A DNA stretch of 64,000 nucleotides, taken from positions 93,078 through 157,077 of the forward strand of contig NZ_JAENIJ010000009.1 in NCBI RefSeq assembly GCF_016595435.1, written 5' to 3'. Position 1 is the first letter of the stretch; each line of letters starts with the position of its first letter. The stretch comes from Luteolibacter pohnpeiensis. Lineage in GTDB: Bacteria; Verrucomicrobiota; Verrucomicrobiia; Verrucomicrobiales; Akkermansiaceae. The notes beneath the pieces were generated by a model. That model was not told where the DNA came from and made no database searches. It saw only the letters and a list, made by a program, of their open reading frames with translations. Shown here piece by piece: positions 35,555-44,442 of this stretch. The position numbers and the translations under genes are program-made.

Positions 35555-36406
35555 TTATCCCGCAAATGCATTGCTGGGAAGACCGCGGACCCCAAGTCCA
35601 CGCACCACAAACAAGCGGCCCGCGTGTTCTTCGACGAGGGTTTTATGCTGGCCCGTGGTGACAAAAAGATCGCTGAGATCGGGACCGCCGAAGGCACATG
35701 CCGTGGTCTCGACGCATGGAATTTCGATCCGGCGCATTTCTTGGCCCGTCGCAGGATCAAAGCAAACGACGCAGCCACCGTGGCAAAAAGCGATCCACAA
35801 GTGACCGTTTTCATCGATCGCCATGCCATCCGGTGAGGCATCGATGTGGCTGGTATCCACGACGGTTTGCGGGTGGCGCAAAACCCCATCCTGATAGTCG
35901 AATGCCAGAACCGCGCGGCGCGGCGTATCGATGTAGTAAACGGTGGTGCCATCCGGATTCCAGACGATGCCGTTGGAATTGGTGACCGGTCCGAAGGCTT
36001 CTTCGAGCGACAAATCCGGATCGAGCCGATACAGTCGGGCGTCGCCGGTTTTCTTGGCGAGACTGATGGTTCCGGCAAAAAATCGTCCATCGGGTGAGCA
36101 TTTCCCGTCGTTGATCCGGTTGTCCGGCTTGCCCGGTTCGGGATCGACGATGGCGGTGATTTCTCCGCTGGCTTCATCCAGGAAATAGAGTCCGGTGTCT
36201 CCACCGAAAACCAGGCCGCCATTTTTCCGAGGTACCACGGTGCCGACGCGTTGACCGACGTCCCAAACCGATTCGCCGCCGCTTTCCGGATCGAAGCGAT
36301 GAATTTGGTGCCCTTCGATATCGACGTAATACAAGGCGCCTTGCCACCAGATTGGTCCTTCACCCCATTTGCTCCGTGCGCTGCCGATTGGTTCGATGCT
36401 TACCAT
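35555..36406 (-). CDS. SMP-30/gluconolactonase/LRE family protein
   Basis: 283 residues, cytoplasmic (no signal peptide), the full length of regucalcin-type lactonases. Metal ligands: GEGPIWW (Glu), TNSNGIVWNPDG (Asn), ASPDGMAIDENGHLWIA (Asp), and KPDNRINDGKCSPDGRF. It probably hydrolyses aldonolactones in a sugar-acid pathway; substrate not readable. Divergent from the cvfB-like gene. Second SMP-30 relative in this window, the other being exported. Confidence 0.88.
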   Translation of the reverse strand: MVSIEPIGSARSKWGEGPIWWQGALYYVDIEGHQIHRFDPESGGESVWDVGQRVGTVVPRKNGGLVFGGDTGLYFLDEASGEITAIVDPEPGKPDNRINDGKCSPDGRFFAGTISLAKKTGDARLYRLDPDLSLEEAFGPVTNSNGIVWNPDGTTVYYIDTPRRAVLAFDYQDGVLRHPQTVVDTSHIDASPDGMAIDENGHLWIAFCHGGCVVCFDPATGQEMRRIEIPCVETTACAFGGPDLSDLFVTTGQHKTLVEEHAGRLFVVRGLGVRGLPSNAFAG

Positions 36407-36509
36407 GGCTCATTCTTCGGGTATGGTCCGGGGAATGTCAAAAGGATCGCTGAGGCGATCCAGGCATTCGGAGTTGGACGTTCGGCTCGTGGCGGGCGAA
36501 TCTACCCGC

Positions 36510-37352
36510 ATGGCTCACATCGGCGAACGCGCCACTTTAACCATCCTGCGTGAAAAAAACTTCGGTCTGTTTCTGGACGGCGGCGACTTGGGAGAAATCC
36601 TGCTGCCGCGCCGCGAAATGCCGGTGAAGTGGGAGATCGGCGGGCAGGTCGATGTTTTCCTCTACAACGATTCCGAGGACCGGCCGGTCGCGACTTTGAA
36701 GCAGCCATTTGCCATGCCCGGGCAGTTTGCCAGGCTCAAGGTGGTTGAGGTCACGGATGTCGGCGCGTTCGTGGATTGGGGATTGCCAAAAGATTTGATG
36801 GTGCCGTTCCGTGAGCAGAAAGTCCGCATGGTGCCGGGCAAGTTTTATATTGTGCGGGTCTATCTGGATGAAAACACAGGCCGCATCGCCGCTTCCACCC
36901 GGCTCGCCCGCTATCTGGATCAGACCCCGCCGCCTTGGCGTGGTGGCGAAGCCGTCAGTCTCATTCCCTACGGCAAAACACCACTCGGCTACAAAGCCAT
37001 CATTGATCACACCCATAGTGGCCTGTTGTTTGCGAACGAAGTATTCCAATCGCTCCAGCCGGGCGAGCAGCTTCAGGGTTACATCGCAGACGTGCGCCCT
37101 GACGGAAAAATTGACCTGACCCTGCACGCTCCGGGACGCCAACGGGTCGGGAATTTAGAAGAGCAAATCTTCAGCGAGCTCCAGGCACGCGGAGGGTTCT
37201 GGAACATCAGCGACAGCAGTTCGGCCCAGGAGATCAACGATGAGCTGGGCGTCAGCAAGCGGACCTTCAAGCAGGCCATCGGCGCCCTCTTCAAAAAAGG
37301 CCAGATCGTCATCGAAGAAAACGGAATCCGCCTGGTGAAGGAGGAGGATTGA
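36510..37352 (+). CDS. CvfB-like S1 RNA-binding protein
   Basis: 280 residues from MAHIGERATLTI at 36510 (an earlier ATG at 36369 overlaps the divergent lactonase gene and adds unrelated residues). Tandem S1-type domains are visible: LTILREKNFGLFLDGGDLGEILLP, then LKVVEVTDVGAFVDWGLPKDLMVPF, and a third (YKAIIDHTHSGLLFANE). The C-terminal winged helix reads ISDSSSAQEINDELGVSKRTFKQAIGALFKKGQI. CvfB/YitL proteins bind RNA and affect virulence gene expression in Firmicutes. Confidence 0.85.
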   Translation: MAHIGERATLTILREKNFGLFLDGGDLGEILLPRREMPVKWEIGGQVDVFLYNDSEDRPVATLKQPFAMPGQFARLKVVEVTDVGAFVDWGLPKDLMVPFREQKVRMVPGKFYIVRVYLDENTGRIAASTRLARYLDQTPPPWRGGEAVSLIPYGKTPLGYKAIIDHTHSGLLFANEVFQSLQPGEQLQGYIADVRPDGKIDLTLHAPGRQRVGNLEEQIFSELQARGGFWNISDSSSAQEINDELGVSKRTFKQAIGALFKKGQIVIEENGIRLVKEED

Positions 37353-37396
37353 ACCCATTCCAGCCAATGCTGGGGAATCCATCATGATGATCGGGT

Positions 37397-38692
37397 TCAG
37401 GAACAATCCTTCACCAGAGATCGAATCTCTGCTGAGCCATCATAGCTTGCTTCGTCCAGAAGCCACGATGGGCAGGCCTTCCACGCCATCAAGGCGTTGA
37501 TCGCTTTCAAGCGGCAATGCATGCACGGAGAGGTTTCATAAATGAAATGGGGAATCCGCGGATCGCGGATCGCTTCGTTGGTTTCGATGAGATCGACCAA
37601 ATGGCATCCCACTCCGTGAAGATCTTCGTCAGGATGGATATCCGTGAGGGCAGAAAGGATCACCGGGAGATCTTCGCAGCGTGCACTGCGTTGAAGCATC
37701 TCGATTCCGGCTTCCACCTCGCGGCGTTTGAGCAGGGTGAGACCAGCCTTCCGCACTTCAGAAGCAGAATGATGGGAAAAGACACGACATGCATAGGCGC
37801 GCACCGTCTCGTTTTCATGAAAAACCAAACCAAGGTGTTTTGCATCAAAAGATGGCAATCCGGTGTGGCTCAGAATCAGAAGCGCATTGGCTAGCACCAT
37901 CGACGGATATGAGGAATCGAGCAATTTCGCTACTTCCTCCCGGTTTTCCAGTGTCGTTTGCCTGCCCCATCTGGACAGTCGATGATGTAGTTTGGTCGAG
38001 GTTCTAACAATTTCGAGTACGGTCGCTATATCTTCGATCTCGATCGGATTTGCCGCAGACGGAAAACAATTTTGCGTATTCTCTTCAGACCGATGCAACT
38101 TTTCCAGGTAAACTTGGATCAATGGATGTTCGACTCCGGCCGCCGCCAGGACCTCTATTGCTCGCCCTTCTCCGTAAAGATCATCATAATAATCTAACAA
38201 GTGCGATGTGACCCACGCACTTGGGTCCTGTGCCAGCTGTTGACCCTGTTGATTTGCCGCATGAATTAGTCCCGATTCGCGGTCGAGTTCGATCAACTGT
38301 TCGCAACCGACGATCATCTCGATTGATGGTTCGAAGCGGCACATGGCATACAAGGCTGGTAACGCGGCCTGGTATCCCATCTTGCTGAATTCTTTCAAAA
38401 GCGCGGCACGTTGACTCCTATCTTTCGTCGAATCTGCAGGTGACCATCCGATGACTGTCTCTACCACACTCGCTGCCTCGCATAGCTGAGCGAGCCACCA
38501 TTCCCGAAATCCTTCGACCTGAGTGTCATACACCAAACAGTTTGATGCAGCTTGGAGAATTTCATCCCGATCAAAGACATCCTTGAAATTCCTGGCGTGG
38601 ACGAGCACCCGGCCGTGACCGGTGATCAGGGCAGTTTTGAAGGCATCATGGCTAAGCGGATATTCAGGTGGCTGAATTTCGAACCTCGCCAT
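37397..38692 (-). CDS. HEAT-like helical protein of unknown function
   Basis: 431 residues, no signal peptide. Mostly alpha-helical with a central region of HEAT-like repeats (YPSMVLANALLILSHTGLPSF, ENETVRAYACRVFSHHSASEVRKAGLTLLKRREVEAGIEML, and so on). The N-terminal 230 residues have no recognised domain. Start lies 24 bases after folD stop, so it is last in the FGGY kinase-acyltransferase-folD unit. Function unknown. Confidence 0.5.
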   Translation of the reverse strand: MARFEIQPPEYPLSHDAFKTALITGHGRVLVHARNFKDVFDRDEILQAASNCLVYDTQVEGFREWWLAQLCEAASVVETVIGWSPADSTKDRSQRAALLKEFSKMGYQAALPALYAMCRFEPSIEMIVGCEQLIELDRESGLIHAANQQGQQLAQDPSAWVTSHLLDYYDDLYGEGRAIEVLAAAGVEHPLIQVYLEKLHRSEENTQNCFPSAANPIEIEDIATVLEIVRTSTKLHHRLSRWGRQTTLENREEVAKLLDSSYPSMVLANALLILSHTGLPSFDAKHLGLVFHENETVRAYACRVFSHHSASEVRKAGLTLLKRREVEAGIEMLQRSARCEDLPVILSALTDIHPDEDLHGVGCHLVDLIETNEAIRDPRIPHFIYETSPCMHCRLKAINALMAWKACPSWLLDEASYDGSAEIRSLVKDCS

Positions 38693-38716
38693 GACGATAC
38701 AGGTGGTTTGCGGATC

Positions 38717-39604
38717 TCACTTCACCCCGGAAAGCTGTCTGGCGGCTTGCAGGGTGTTTTTCATCAGCATCGCGATCGTCATCGGCCCGACGCCGCCCGG
38801 CACGGGAGTGATGGCGGAACAATTCGGCGCGACTTCTTCGAAGGCTACATCGCCGGTGAGACGGTAGCCGGATTTTTTTGACTCGTCGGTGACCCGATTG
38901 ATGCCGACATCGATCACCACTGCGCCGGGTTTGACCCAGTCTGCCTTGACCATTTCCGGACGGCCGACGGCAGCGATGAGGATGTCCGCGCGGCGGCAAA
39001 TGGCGGGCAAATCCTTGGACCGTGAGTGGGCGATCGTGACGGTGGCGTTCGAATTTTTCGCGACCAGCAACATCGCCATCGGCTTGCCGACGATCATGCT
39101 GCGGCCGATGACGACAGCTTCAGCGCCGGAGGTTTCGATGCCAGAGGTTTCGAGCAATTTCATGCATCCAGCCGGGGTGCATGGGACAAATCCGGTCGGG
39201 TCTTCCAGCACCAGCTTCGCCACATTTTCCGGGTGAAATCCGTCGACGTCCTTGCATGGATCCAGCGCGCGCACGATGGCTTCTTCATCGATGTGCTTCG
39301 GCGGTGGCGACTGGACGAGGATGCCGTGGATGGCTGGATCGGCGTTGAGGTCGCGGACGACTTCGAGCAGCTGTTCCTGCGTGGTTTCGGCGGGCAGCTC
39401 GATCTTCCGCGAGTGAAATCCGAGTTCGGCGCAGGTGCGGACTTTCGAGCCGACGTAGACTTTCGAAGCTGGATCGTCCCCGACCAAAACGACGGCGAGT
39501 CCGGGCGTCACGCCGAGTGCTTGGAGGGCTGCGGTTTCGGCGCGGCATTCGTCGAGCACGGCGGCGGCAACCAGTTTGCCATCGAGGATTTGAGGAGAGG
39601 ACAT
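38717..39604 (-). CDS. folD: Methylenetetrahydrofolate dehydrogenase/cyclohydrolase FolD
   Basis: 295 residues. Catalytic lysine in the segment [57 protein letters not shown] is the cyclohydrolase/dehydrogenase signature (the family has Q-L-P-L-P, here Q-S-P-P-P), and [16 protein letters not shown] the NADP site; C-terminal [18 protein letters not shown] is conserved. It interconverts methylene-, methenyl- and formyl-THF. The Q-S-P-P-P variant replaces the more common leucines. Confidence 0.94.
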   Translation of the reverse strand: MSSPQILDGKLVAAAVLDECRAETAALQALGVTPGLAVVLVGDDPASKVYVGSKVRTCAELGFHSRKIELPAETTQEQLLEVVRDLNADPAIHGILVQSPPPKHIDEEAIVRALDPCKDVDGFHPENVAKLVLEDPTGFVPCTPAGCMKLLETSGIETSGAEAVVIGRSMIVGKPMAMLLVAKNSNATVTIAHSRSKDLPAICRRADILIAAVGRPEMVKADWVKPGAVVIDVGINRVTDESKKSGYRLTGDVAFEEVAPNCSAITPVPGGVGPMTIAMLMKNTLQAARQLSGVK

Positions 39605-39634
39605 GGATTTCAGGGATGGGTTGATGATGAAAAA

Positions 39635-40303
39635 TCAGGCATCGTCGGTGCCTTGGCGGAGAGCGGTTTGGACCCGTTCGCATTCGGCCTCGAACGCGGC
39701 TTCGTCAAGCTTCGACGGGATTTCGAGCATCGGGCCGTAAGTAATGTGGACCCGGCTGAACGGTTTGGGAATGACCAGCCGGTCCCAGGATTTCAGGCGC
39801 CAGGCGGATTCGAAAGTCGCATGGATCAGGACAATTGGCGCGCCGGAGGATTGGGCCAGCTTTACCATGCCCGGATGCACTTCGTAACGTGGCCCGCGCG
39901 GTCCATCTGGCGTGATGCAAACGTCACTACCCTCGCGCAGAGCGCGTTTGAGCCCGATGAGTGCAGCCGCACCTCGACGTGAGGAAGATCCACGGACCGC
40001 GCCGAGGCCAAACACCGACATCGCGCGCGCAAGCGTGGCTCCATCGTGGCTGGCGCTGGTGAGCACCACGCACGGCCGGAAGCGACCGAAGGTTTTCCGC
40101 CAAATCGGTGGGATGACGACGATGCGATTGTGCCAAAGCGCGAAAATCGCGGGTGCCGGCACCGGGCCGCCGCGTTTCATGACGCCGCACTCGTCGTTAA
40201 CCTCGAAGCGCAGGGTCGCGGAAAGCCCGCGCATGATCCAACCCGCCAGGACGCCGAGTGCGCTGGCTTTTCGACTTTCGCGGATTTCGCCGGATTTTGC
40301 CAT
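39635..40303 (-). CDS. DUF374-type lysophospholipid acyltransferase family protein
   Basis: 222 residues. LWHNRIVV gives the H-x4 region of the acyltransferase fold in the DUF374 variant, followed by SASHDGATLARAM, RGSSSRRGAAALIGLKRAL and TPDGPRGPRYEVHPGMVKLAQSSGAPI, which is the DUF374 signature. Proteins of this group act in lipid A/glycolipid acylation at the inner membrane; acceptor unknown. Its ATG shares one base with the stop of the upstream kinase gene. Confidence 0.85.
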   Translation of the reverse strand: MAKSGEIRESRKASALGVLAGWIMRGLSATLRFEVNDECGVMKRGGPVPAPAIFALWHNRIVVIPPIWRKTFGRFRPCVVLTSASHDGATLARAMSVFGLGAVRGSSSRRGAAALIGLKRALREGSDVCITPDGPRGPRYEVHPGMVKLAQSSGAPIVLIHATFESAWRLKSWDRLVIPKPFSRVHITYGPMLEIPSKLDEAAFEAECERVQTALRQGTDDA

Positions 40304-41799
40304 TACAGGAAGCCAGCCGGGTGAAGCGTGTCCACGAGGTATTGCTGGCGTGACATCAATTGCTGGTAAAGTTCGTGAGTTTGCGGGTCGGGCAGGCAGC
40401 GGAGTTCTGGATCGCCGGAAACGAGGTAGCTGGCGATCTCGCTGAAGCCCAGAGGCTCGCCGCTGTGATTGAAAAACGCAACCGCCGCTTGCATCGCCGC
40501 GCCAACCGCCGCGCCCTGATGGCTCGATACCGGGGCGACCGGGACGCCGAAAACATCGGCCAAAAGCTGCCGCATCATCGGGCTGGAACCGGGGCCTAAC
40601 AAACGAATTTCCGGTGGATCAAATCCGAGATCGAGCAACCGGCTCATCGCATATCCGAGGCCGAGTGCGACGCCTTCCGCCGCTGCGCGCGCCAGATGCG
40701 CCGGAGTGAAATTCGCCGGAGTAATTCCATGGAGAACACCGCAGCCTTCCGGCAAACGCGGCATGACTTCACCGGAAAAGTACGGCAAAAGTAGTAGACC
40801 ATCGGCACCCGGTGAAACGCTGGCGACCATGGCCTCGAATTCATCGTGCGACCACCCATAGTGGCGGCGCAGAATTTCCGGGGCAATCGCGACGTTTCCT
40901 GTCGTTCCCAAGCCCATCCAGCCTCCGGCGGCGTTGCAAAGCGCGGCGACCTCGCTGCGGAAATCGATGACCGGTTCGTCGCGAATTCCGGCGACCACGC
41001 CCATGTTTCCCAGCTCCACCGCCACGGTCCCGGGCGTCACGCAACCGGCGGCAAGCGTCGCCAGCATGGGAGCGCCGCTGCCCGGGGCGATCTGCACTTC
41101 GCCCGATAGGCCCCATTCACGTGCAAGCGCTGCCCGTAGGTTGCCGCGTGGCTGATCGGATGCGATCACCGGCGGCAAAAGTTCCGCCAACTTTGGATCG
41201 ATGAATTCCATCAAATCCGCCGACCAACTGCGGCTGCGCAGGTCGAAAAGTCCGGTCGTCGATGCGCTGCCGGCATCGGTGCTGCGTTCACCGCTGAGCC
41301 AGTAGGAAATAAAATCCTGCGCGGTGAGCAAGCTGGTGGCGCGTTGAAAATGGTAGGGCTCGTGCTGTTTGAGCCAAAGGCATTCGGCAGCGGCGGAATC
41401 AATGCCGGGAGCTTGTCCAGTGAGCTCCACCAAACCCGGTGCTCCACCAAAAGCGCGCGCGATTTCATCCGCCTGTTTTTTCACCGAGGTGTCGCCTTGC
41501 AACTTCGATGGCCGTACGATCCGGTTGGTGGCGTCGAGCATCACCAAGCCGCGTTGTGGGCCGGCGACACCGATCGCCGCGACTCGCGATTTTTCCTCGC
41601 CGAGCATTGCCAGGCATTGGCGGATGGCAGAGTCCGCTGCCTCGATCCATTTCAGCGGATCCTGCTCGCGGTAGCCGGAGGGCAGGCCTTCGATCCAGGC
41701 GTGCGGCACCCAGGCCTCGGCAGAGATCGAGGCCGCTTCGAGATCGATGGCAACGGCGCGGGTGCCGCCGTGACTGATTTCAATCCCAAGGAAATGCAT
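40303..41799 (-). CDS. FGGY-family carbohydrate kinase (xylulokinase-like)
   Basis: 498 residues from the ATG at 41799 (MHFLGIEISHGGTRAVAIDLE, the phosphate-binding strand). AAIGVAGPQRGLVMLD, TGQAPGIDSAAAECLWLKQHEP, LLTAQDFISYWLSGERSTDAGSAS and RLLGPGSSPMMRQLLADVFGVPV-type C-terminal signature fit xylulokinases. It phosphorylates a ketopentose or related sugar. Exact sugar is not certain. It heads the transcript with the acyltransferase and folD. Confidence 0.85.
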   Translation of the reverse strand: MHFLGIEISHGGTRAVAIDLEAASISAEAWVPHAWIEGLPSGYREQDPLKWIEAADSAIRQCLAMLGEEKSRVAAIGVAGPQRGLVMLDATNRIVRPSKLQGDTSVKKQADEIARAFGGAPGLVELTGQAPGIDSAAAECLWLKQHEPYHFQRATSLLTAQDFISYWLSGERSTDAGSASTTGLFDLRSRSWSADLMEFIDPKLAELLPPVIASDQPRGNLRAALAREWGLSGEVQIAPGSGAPMLATLAAGCVTPGTVAVELGNMGVVAGIRDEPVIDFRSEVAALCNAAGGWMGLGTTGNVAIAPEILRRHYGWSHDEFEAMVASVSPGADGLLLLPYFSGEVMPRLPEGCGVLHGITPANFTPAHLARAAAEGVALGLGYAMSRLLDLGFDPPEIRLLGPGSSPMMRQLLADVFGVPVAPVSSHQGAAVGAAMQAAVAFFNHSGEPLGFSEIASYLVSGDPELRCLPDPQTHELYQQLMSRQQYLVDTLHPAGFL

Positions 41800-41922
41800 G
41801 TGAGTGGCTGCGGAGATCGTCCCGCCAGCGGGTCTGACGGTGCGCGCAAGTCTCTCCAACCCGGACAGTGATGACAAGCCCGGCTTGAGGAAATGCTGGG
41901 CCACCCGCTGGATTTAAAAACT

Positions 41923-42492
41923 TCACGCGTGGGTATCAGAATTTCCAGGGATCAGGTGGCGATGGACTTCTGCGGTGAGTGTTTCGATGCGCTCGCTGAG
42001 CGTTTTGGTCAGCTCGGTGAGCTCGTTGTTTTTCTGCATCAGTTCTAACAAATGTGCGGTTTGGCGGGCGGACTCGGCTAGGCGTTCGTCGTTGATGATG
42101 GCAATCGCCTCGCGGTGCGCTGCATCGGCGTCGGAGTGGGCTTTGTCACGATCCGCTTGCCGGGTTTGCGCCAGCAGGATCAGAGGAGCCGCGTAGGCGG
42201 CTTGCAAGCTGAAGGCGAGGTTGAGCAGGATGAAGGGATAGACGTCGAAGTGCACCAGGCCGACGACGTTCAGCCCGATCCACACGCCAACCACCACGGT
42301 TTGGCTGACCAGAAAGGTCGGCGTGCCGAAAAAGCGGGCGAAGGCTTCGGCGCGGAGGGCGAACCAGTCGTTGCCGAAAACACGGGCGAAATGGGGGGCC
42401 GGCAGGCGGAATTTGAAGTGCTCGCGATGCGAATTTGCGATGGTTGCAGAGGCCTTTGCTTCGGGTTGCCGAGACGTCTCCTGAGTTTGCAT
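41923..42492 (-). CDS. DUF1003 membrane protein
   Basis: 189 residues. Two close hydrophobic helices (FLVSQTVVVGVWIGLNVVGLVHF and FILLNLAFSLQAAYAAPLILLAQTRQADRDK) carry the DUF1003 signature, followed by a helical tail with coiled-coil character (LLELMQKNNELTELTKTLSERIETLTAEV). Function unknown. Divergent from the glycosyltransferase gene with a 108-base gap. Confidence 0.88.
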   Translation of the reverse strand: MQTQETSRQPEAKASATIANSHREHFKFRLPAPHFARVFGNDWFALRAEAFARFFGTPTFLVSQTVVVGVWIGLNVVGLVHFDVYPFILLNLAFSLQAAYAAPLILLAQTRQADRDKAHSDADAAHREAIAIINDERLAESARQTAHLLELMQKNNELTELTKTLSERIETLTAEVHRHLIPGNSDTHA

Positions 42493-42600
42493 TTCGCAGT
42501 TATAAGGGCGGCTTGGGATGCCGTCCAGTGGCGAGCGAAGTTCAGCTTCTCGACTTAGGGATTGAATGCCGCGCGTGGATTCCGTTCTTTCGCATCAGCG

Positions 42601-43737
42601 ATGAAGCTGGCCTACGTTAGTCCCTACGCCTCCAATGACGTCCACGCCTGGTCGGGACTGGTTTTCTATATCAGAAAAGCGTTGGAAGACGCTGATTTCG
42701 AGGTTGAAACGACGGATGGGCTGGAGGAATGCGGCAGGGTTGCCGGGAAGATCAAGGAGCTGGCTTACCGCTATCTGGCGCGGAAACGATTTGTGAGAAA
42801 TCGCGCGCCGAAGGTGCTGGACCACTACGCGCGGCAAGTGGAGGCGGGATTGGCCCGGATTGATCCCGATGTGATTTTCAGCCCGGGCACGGTGCCTCTG
42901 GCGCATTTGGAGACGGATCGGCCGATTGTGTTTTGGACCGATGCGACATTTGCCGGACTCACCGATTATTACGGACTTTTTTCGAAGCTTTGCCGACAGA
43001 GCCGACGGGATGGAAATCGGATGGAGCAGGCGGCGCTGGATCGTTGTTCTTTGGCGATCTATTCCTCGCGTTGGGCAGCGGACACGGCGCTCCAGCAGTA
43101 CGATGTGGATCCGAGAAAGGTGAAGGTTGTGCCCTTCGGCGCCAATTTGGTTGGCCGAAGGACCTCTGAGCAGGTGGAAAAAATGCTCCAGCAAAAAGAC
43201 TGGGGCAGTTGCAAATTGCTGTTCATCGGCGTCGAGTGGGAGCGCAAGGGTGGATCGATCGCGCTGGAGACCGCGCGCGCGTTGAATGCTCTGGGTTTGC
43301 GGACGGAGCTGCACGTGGTGGGTTGTGAGCCGCCTGGATTGACCCCGGATTTTGTCATTCGCCACGGCTTTATTTCCAAAAAATCCGCAGAAGGAAGAGC
43401 CCGGCTTGAGCAACTCCTGACGGCTGCTCATTTCCTCATCGTGCCTTCTAGAGCAGAGTGTTATGGATTGGTTTACGCAGAAGCCAGTGCGTATGGACTT
43501 CCCTCCCTCGCGGCGGATACGGGTGGGGTTTCCAGTGTGGTCCGCAATGCTGTGAATGGTCAGCTTTTCCCACTCGAAGCGGGTGGAGAAGAGTATGCCG
43601 AATACATCGGTAGCCAGCTGGGATCGCGGAGAAATTATGAATCGCTCTGCCGCAGTTCATTCAACGAGTACGAAGAGCAGCTGAATTGGGACGTCGCCGG
43701 TGGGCGGGTGGCAGAAATGGTGCGTGAGCTGAGGTAG
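42601..43737 (+). CDS. GT4-type glycosyltransferase
   Basis: About 378 residues from MKLAYVSPYASNDVHAWSG at 42601. GT-B fold: the middle acceptor strand KVVPFGANLVGRR starts the donor domain, LLFIGVEWERKGGSIALETARALNALGL is the typical donor strand, and SRAECYGLVYAEASAYGLPSLAADTGGV has the E-x7-E motif (E-C-Y-G...E). It makes glycosidic bonds from a nucleotide sugar, target unknown. No glycan cluster surrounds it. Confidence 0.88.
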   Translation: MKLAYVSPYASNDVHAWSGLVFYIRKALEDADFEVETTDGLEECGRVAGKIKELAYRYLARKRFVRNRAPKVLDHYARQVEAGLARIDPDVIFSPGTVPLAHLETDRPIVFWTDATFAGLTDYYGLFSKLCRQSRRDGNRMEQAALDRCSLAIYSSRWAADTALQQYDVDPRKVKVVPFGANLVGRRTSEQVEKMLQQKDWGSCKLLFIGVEWERKGGSIALETARALNALGLRTELHVVGCEPPGLTPDFVIRHGFISKKSAEGRARLEQLLTAAHFLIVPSRAECYGLVYAEASAYGLPSLAADTGGVSSVVRNAVNGQLFPLEAGGEEYAEYIGSQLGSRRNYESLCRSSFNEYEEQLNWDVAGGRVAEMVRELR

Positions 43738-43783
43738 ATAATTCCCATTTGATTCTGGCGCGCGAGTTCCCCATGATGCTGCC

Positions 43784-44341
43784 ATGTCCAAATCGAGCGG
43801 TTCACGGGTGGTGGTAAAAGTTTTCCTCTACGGCATTCAGCCGCAGATCTGGAGGCGATTTTCTATTTCCACAGAGGCGACCTTCGGCATGCTGCACGAA
43901 GCGATCCAGGCGGCGATGGGTTGGGAAAATAAAAGCCCGCATGAATTCCGCCATGGCAAGGGAAAGCGCCTGGTGGATGTGATTGGTCCGGTTGGCTTGG
44001 AGGACCAGACGATTGGTGAATTCCAGGACGAGCTGAAGATTACGATAGCGGATTACATTGGTCGCAAGCGACTGCCGCTGCGCCTGCTTTACCGCTATGA
44101 TTTTGCCGACGAATGGATTCATGAAGTCGTGTTCGAGAGCAAAGAGGAGGTCGAAAGTGAAAGCGGACCGAAGATCATCGAAGGTGAACGCGCCTGTCCG
44201 CCGGAGGATTTCGGTGGCCATTTCCAGTACATGCAAGCGCTGCACGGTGAGATCGAATGGATGAATCCTGGCTATGAACCCGAGGTTTTCTTGCCGGAAA
44301 AGGTCGACTTTACGCCCAAAAAACCGCGCAAGCGGCGCTAA
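43784..44341 (+). CDS. Plasmid pRiA4b ORF-3 family protein
   Basis: 185 residues. VVVKVFLYGIQPQIWRRFSI is the family start, then FGMLHEAIQAAMGWENKSPHEF, LLYRYDFADEWIHEVVFE, ACPPEDFGGHFQYMQAL. The family (TnpR/IS1096-associated) has no proven function but often sits near mobile elements. The basic tail KKPRKRR may touch nucleic acid. No transposon ends are seen nearby. Confidence 0.88.
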   Translation: MSKSSGSRVVVKVFLYGIQPQIWRRFSISTEATFGMLHEAIQAAMGWENKSPHEFRHGKGKRLVDVIGPVGLEDQTIGEFQDELKITIADYIGRKRLPLRLLYRYDFADEWIHEVVFESKEEVESESGPKIIEGERACPPEDFGGHFQYMQALHGEIEWMNPGYEPEVFLPEKVDFTPKKPRKRR

Positions 44342-44442
44342 ACGGGTTACGCGATGAATGCGGTTCGCGGGGAGGGATCTAGATTTCCTCTTTCCAGCAC
44401 TGTTGGTTTTATGCAACAAACGGAAGAATTATTTCGGACGTT

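Noticed and set aside
35521..36363. 280-codon frame on the same strand as the SMP-30 gene but in another phase
   Set aside because: Low-complexity, basic product; it is a shadow of the lactonase gene, whose catalytic motifs are clear.
37357..37378. Hairpin AGC/GCT with CC/GG after the cvfB-like gene as terminator
   Set aside because: Short stem, mismatched continuation and no T-tract.
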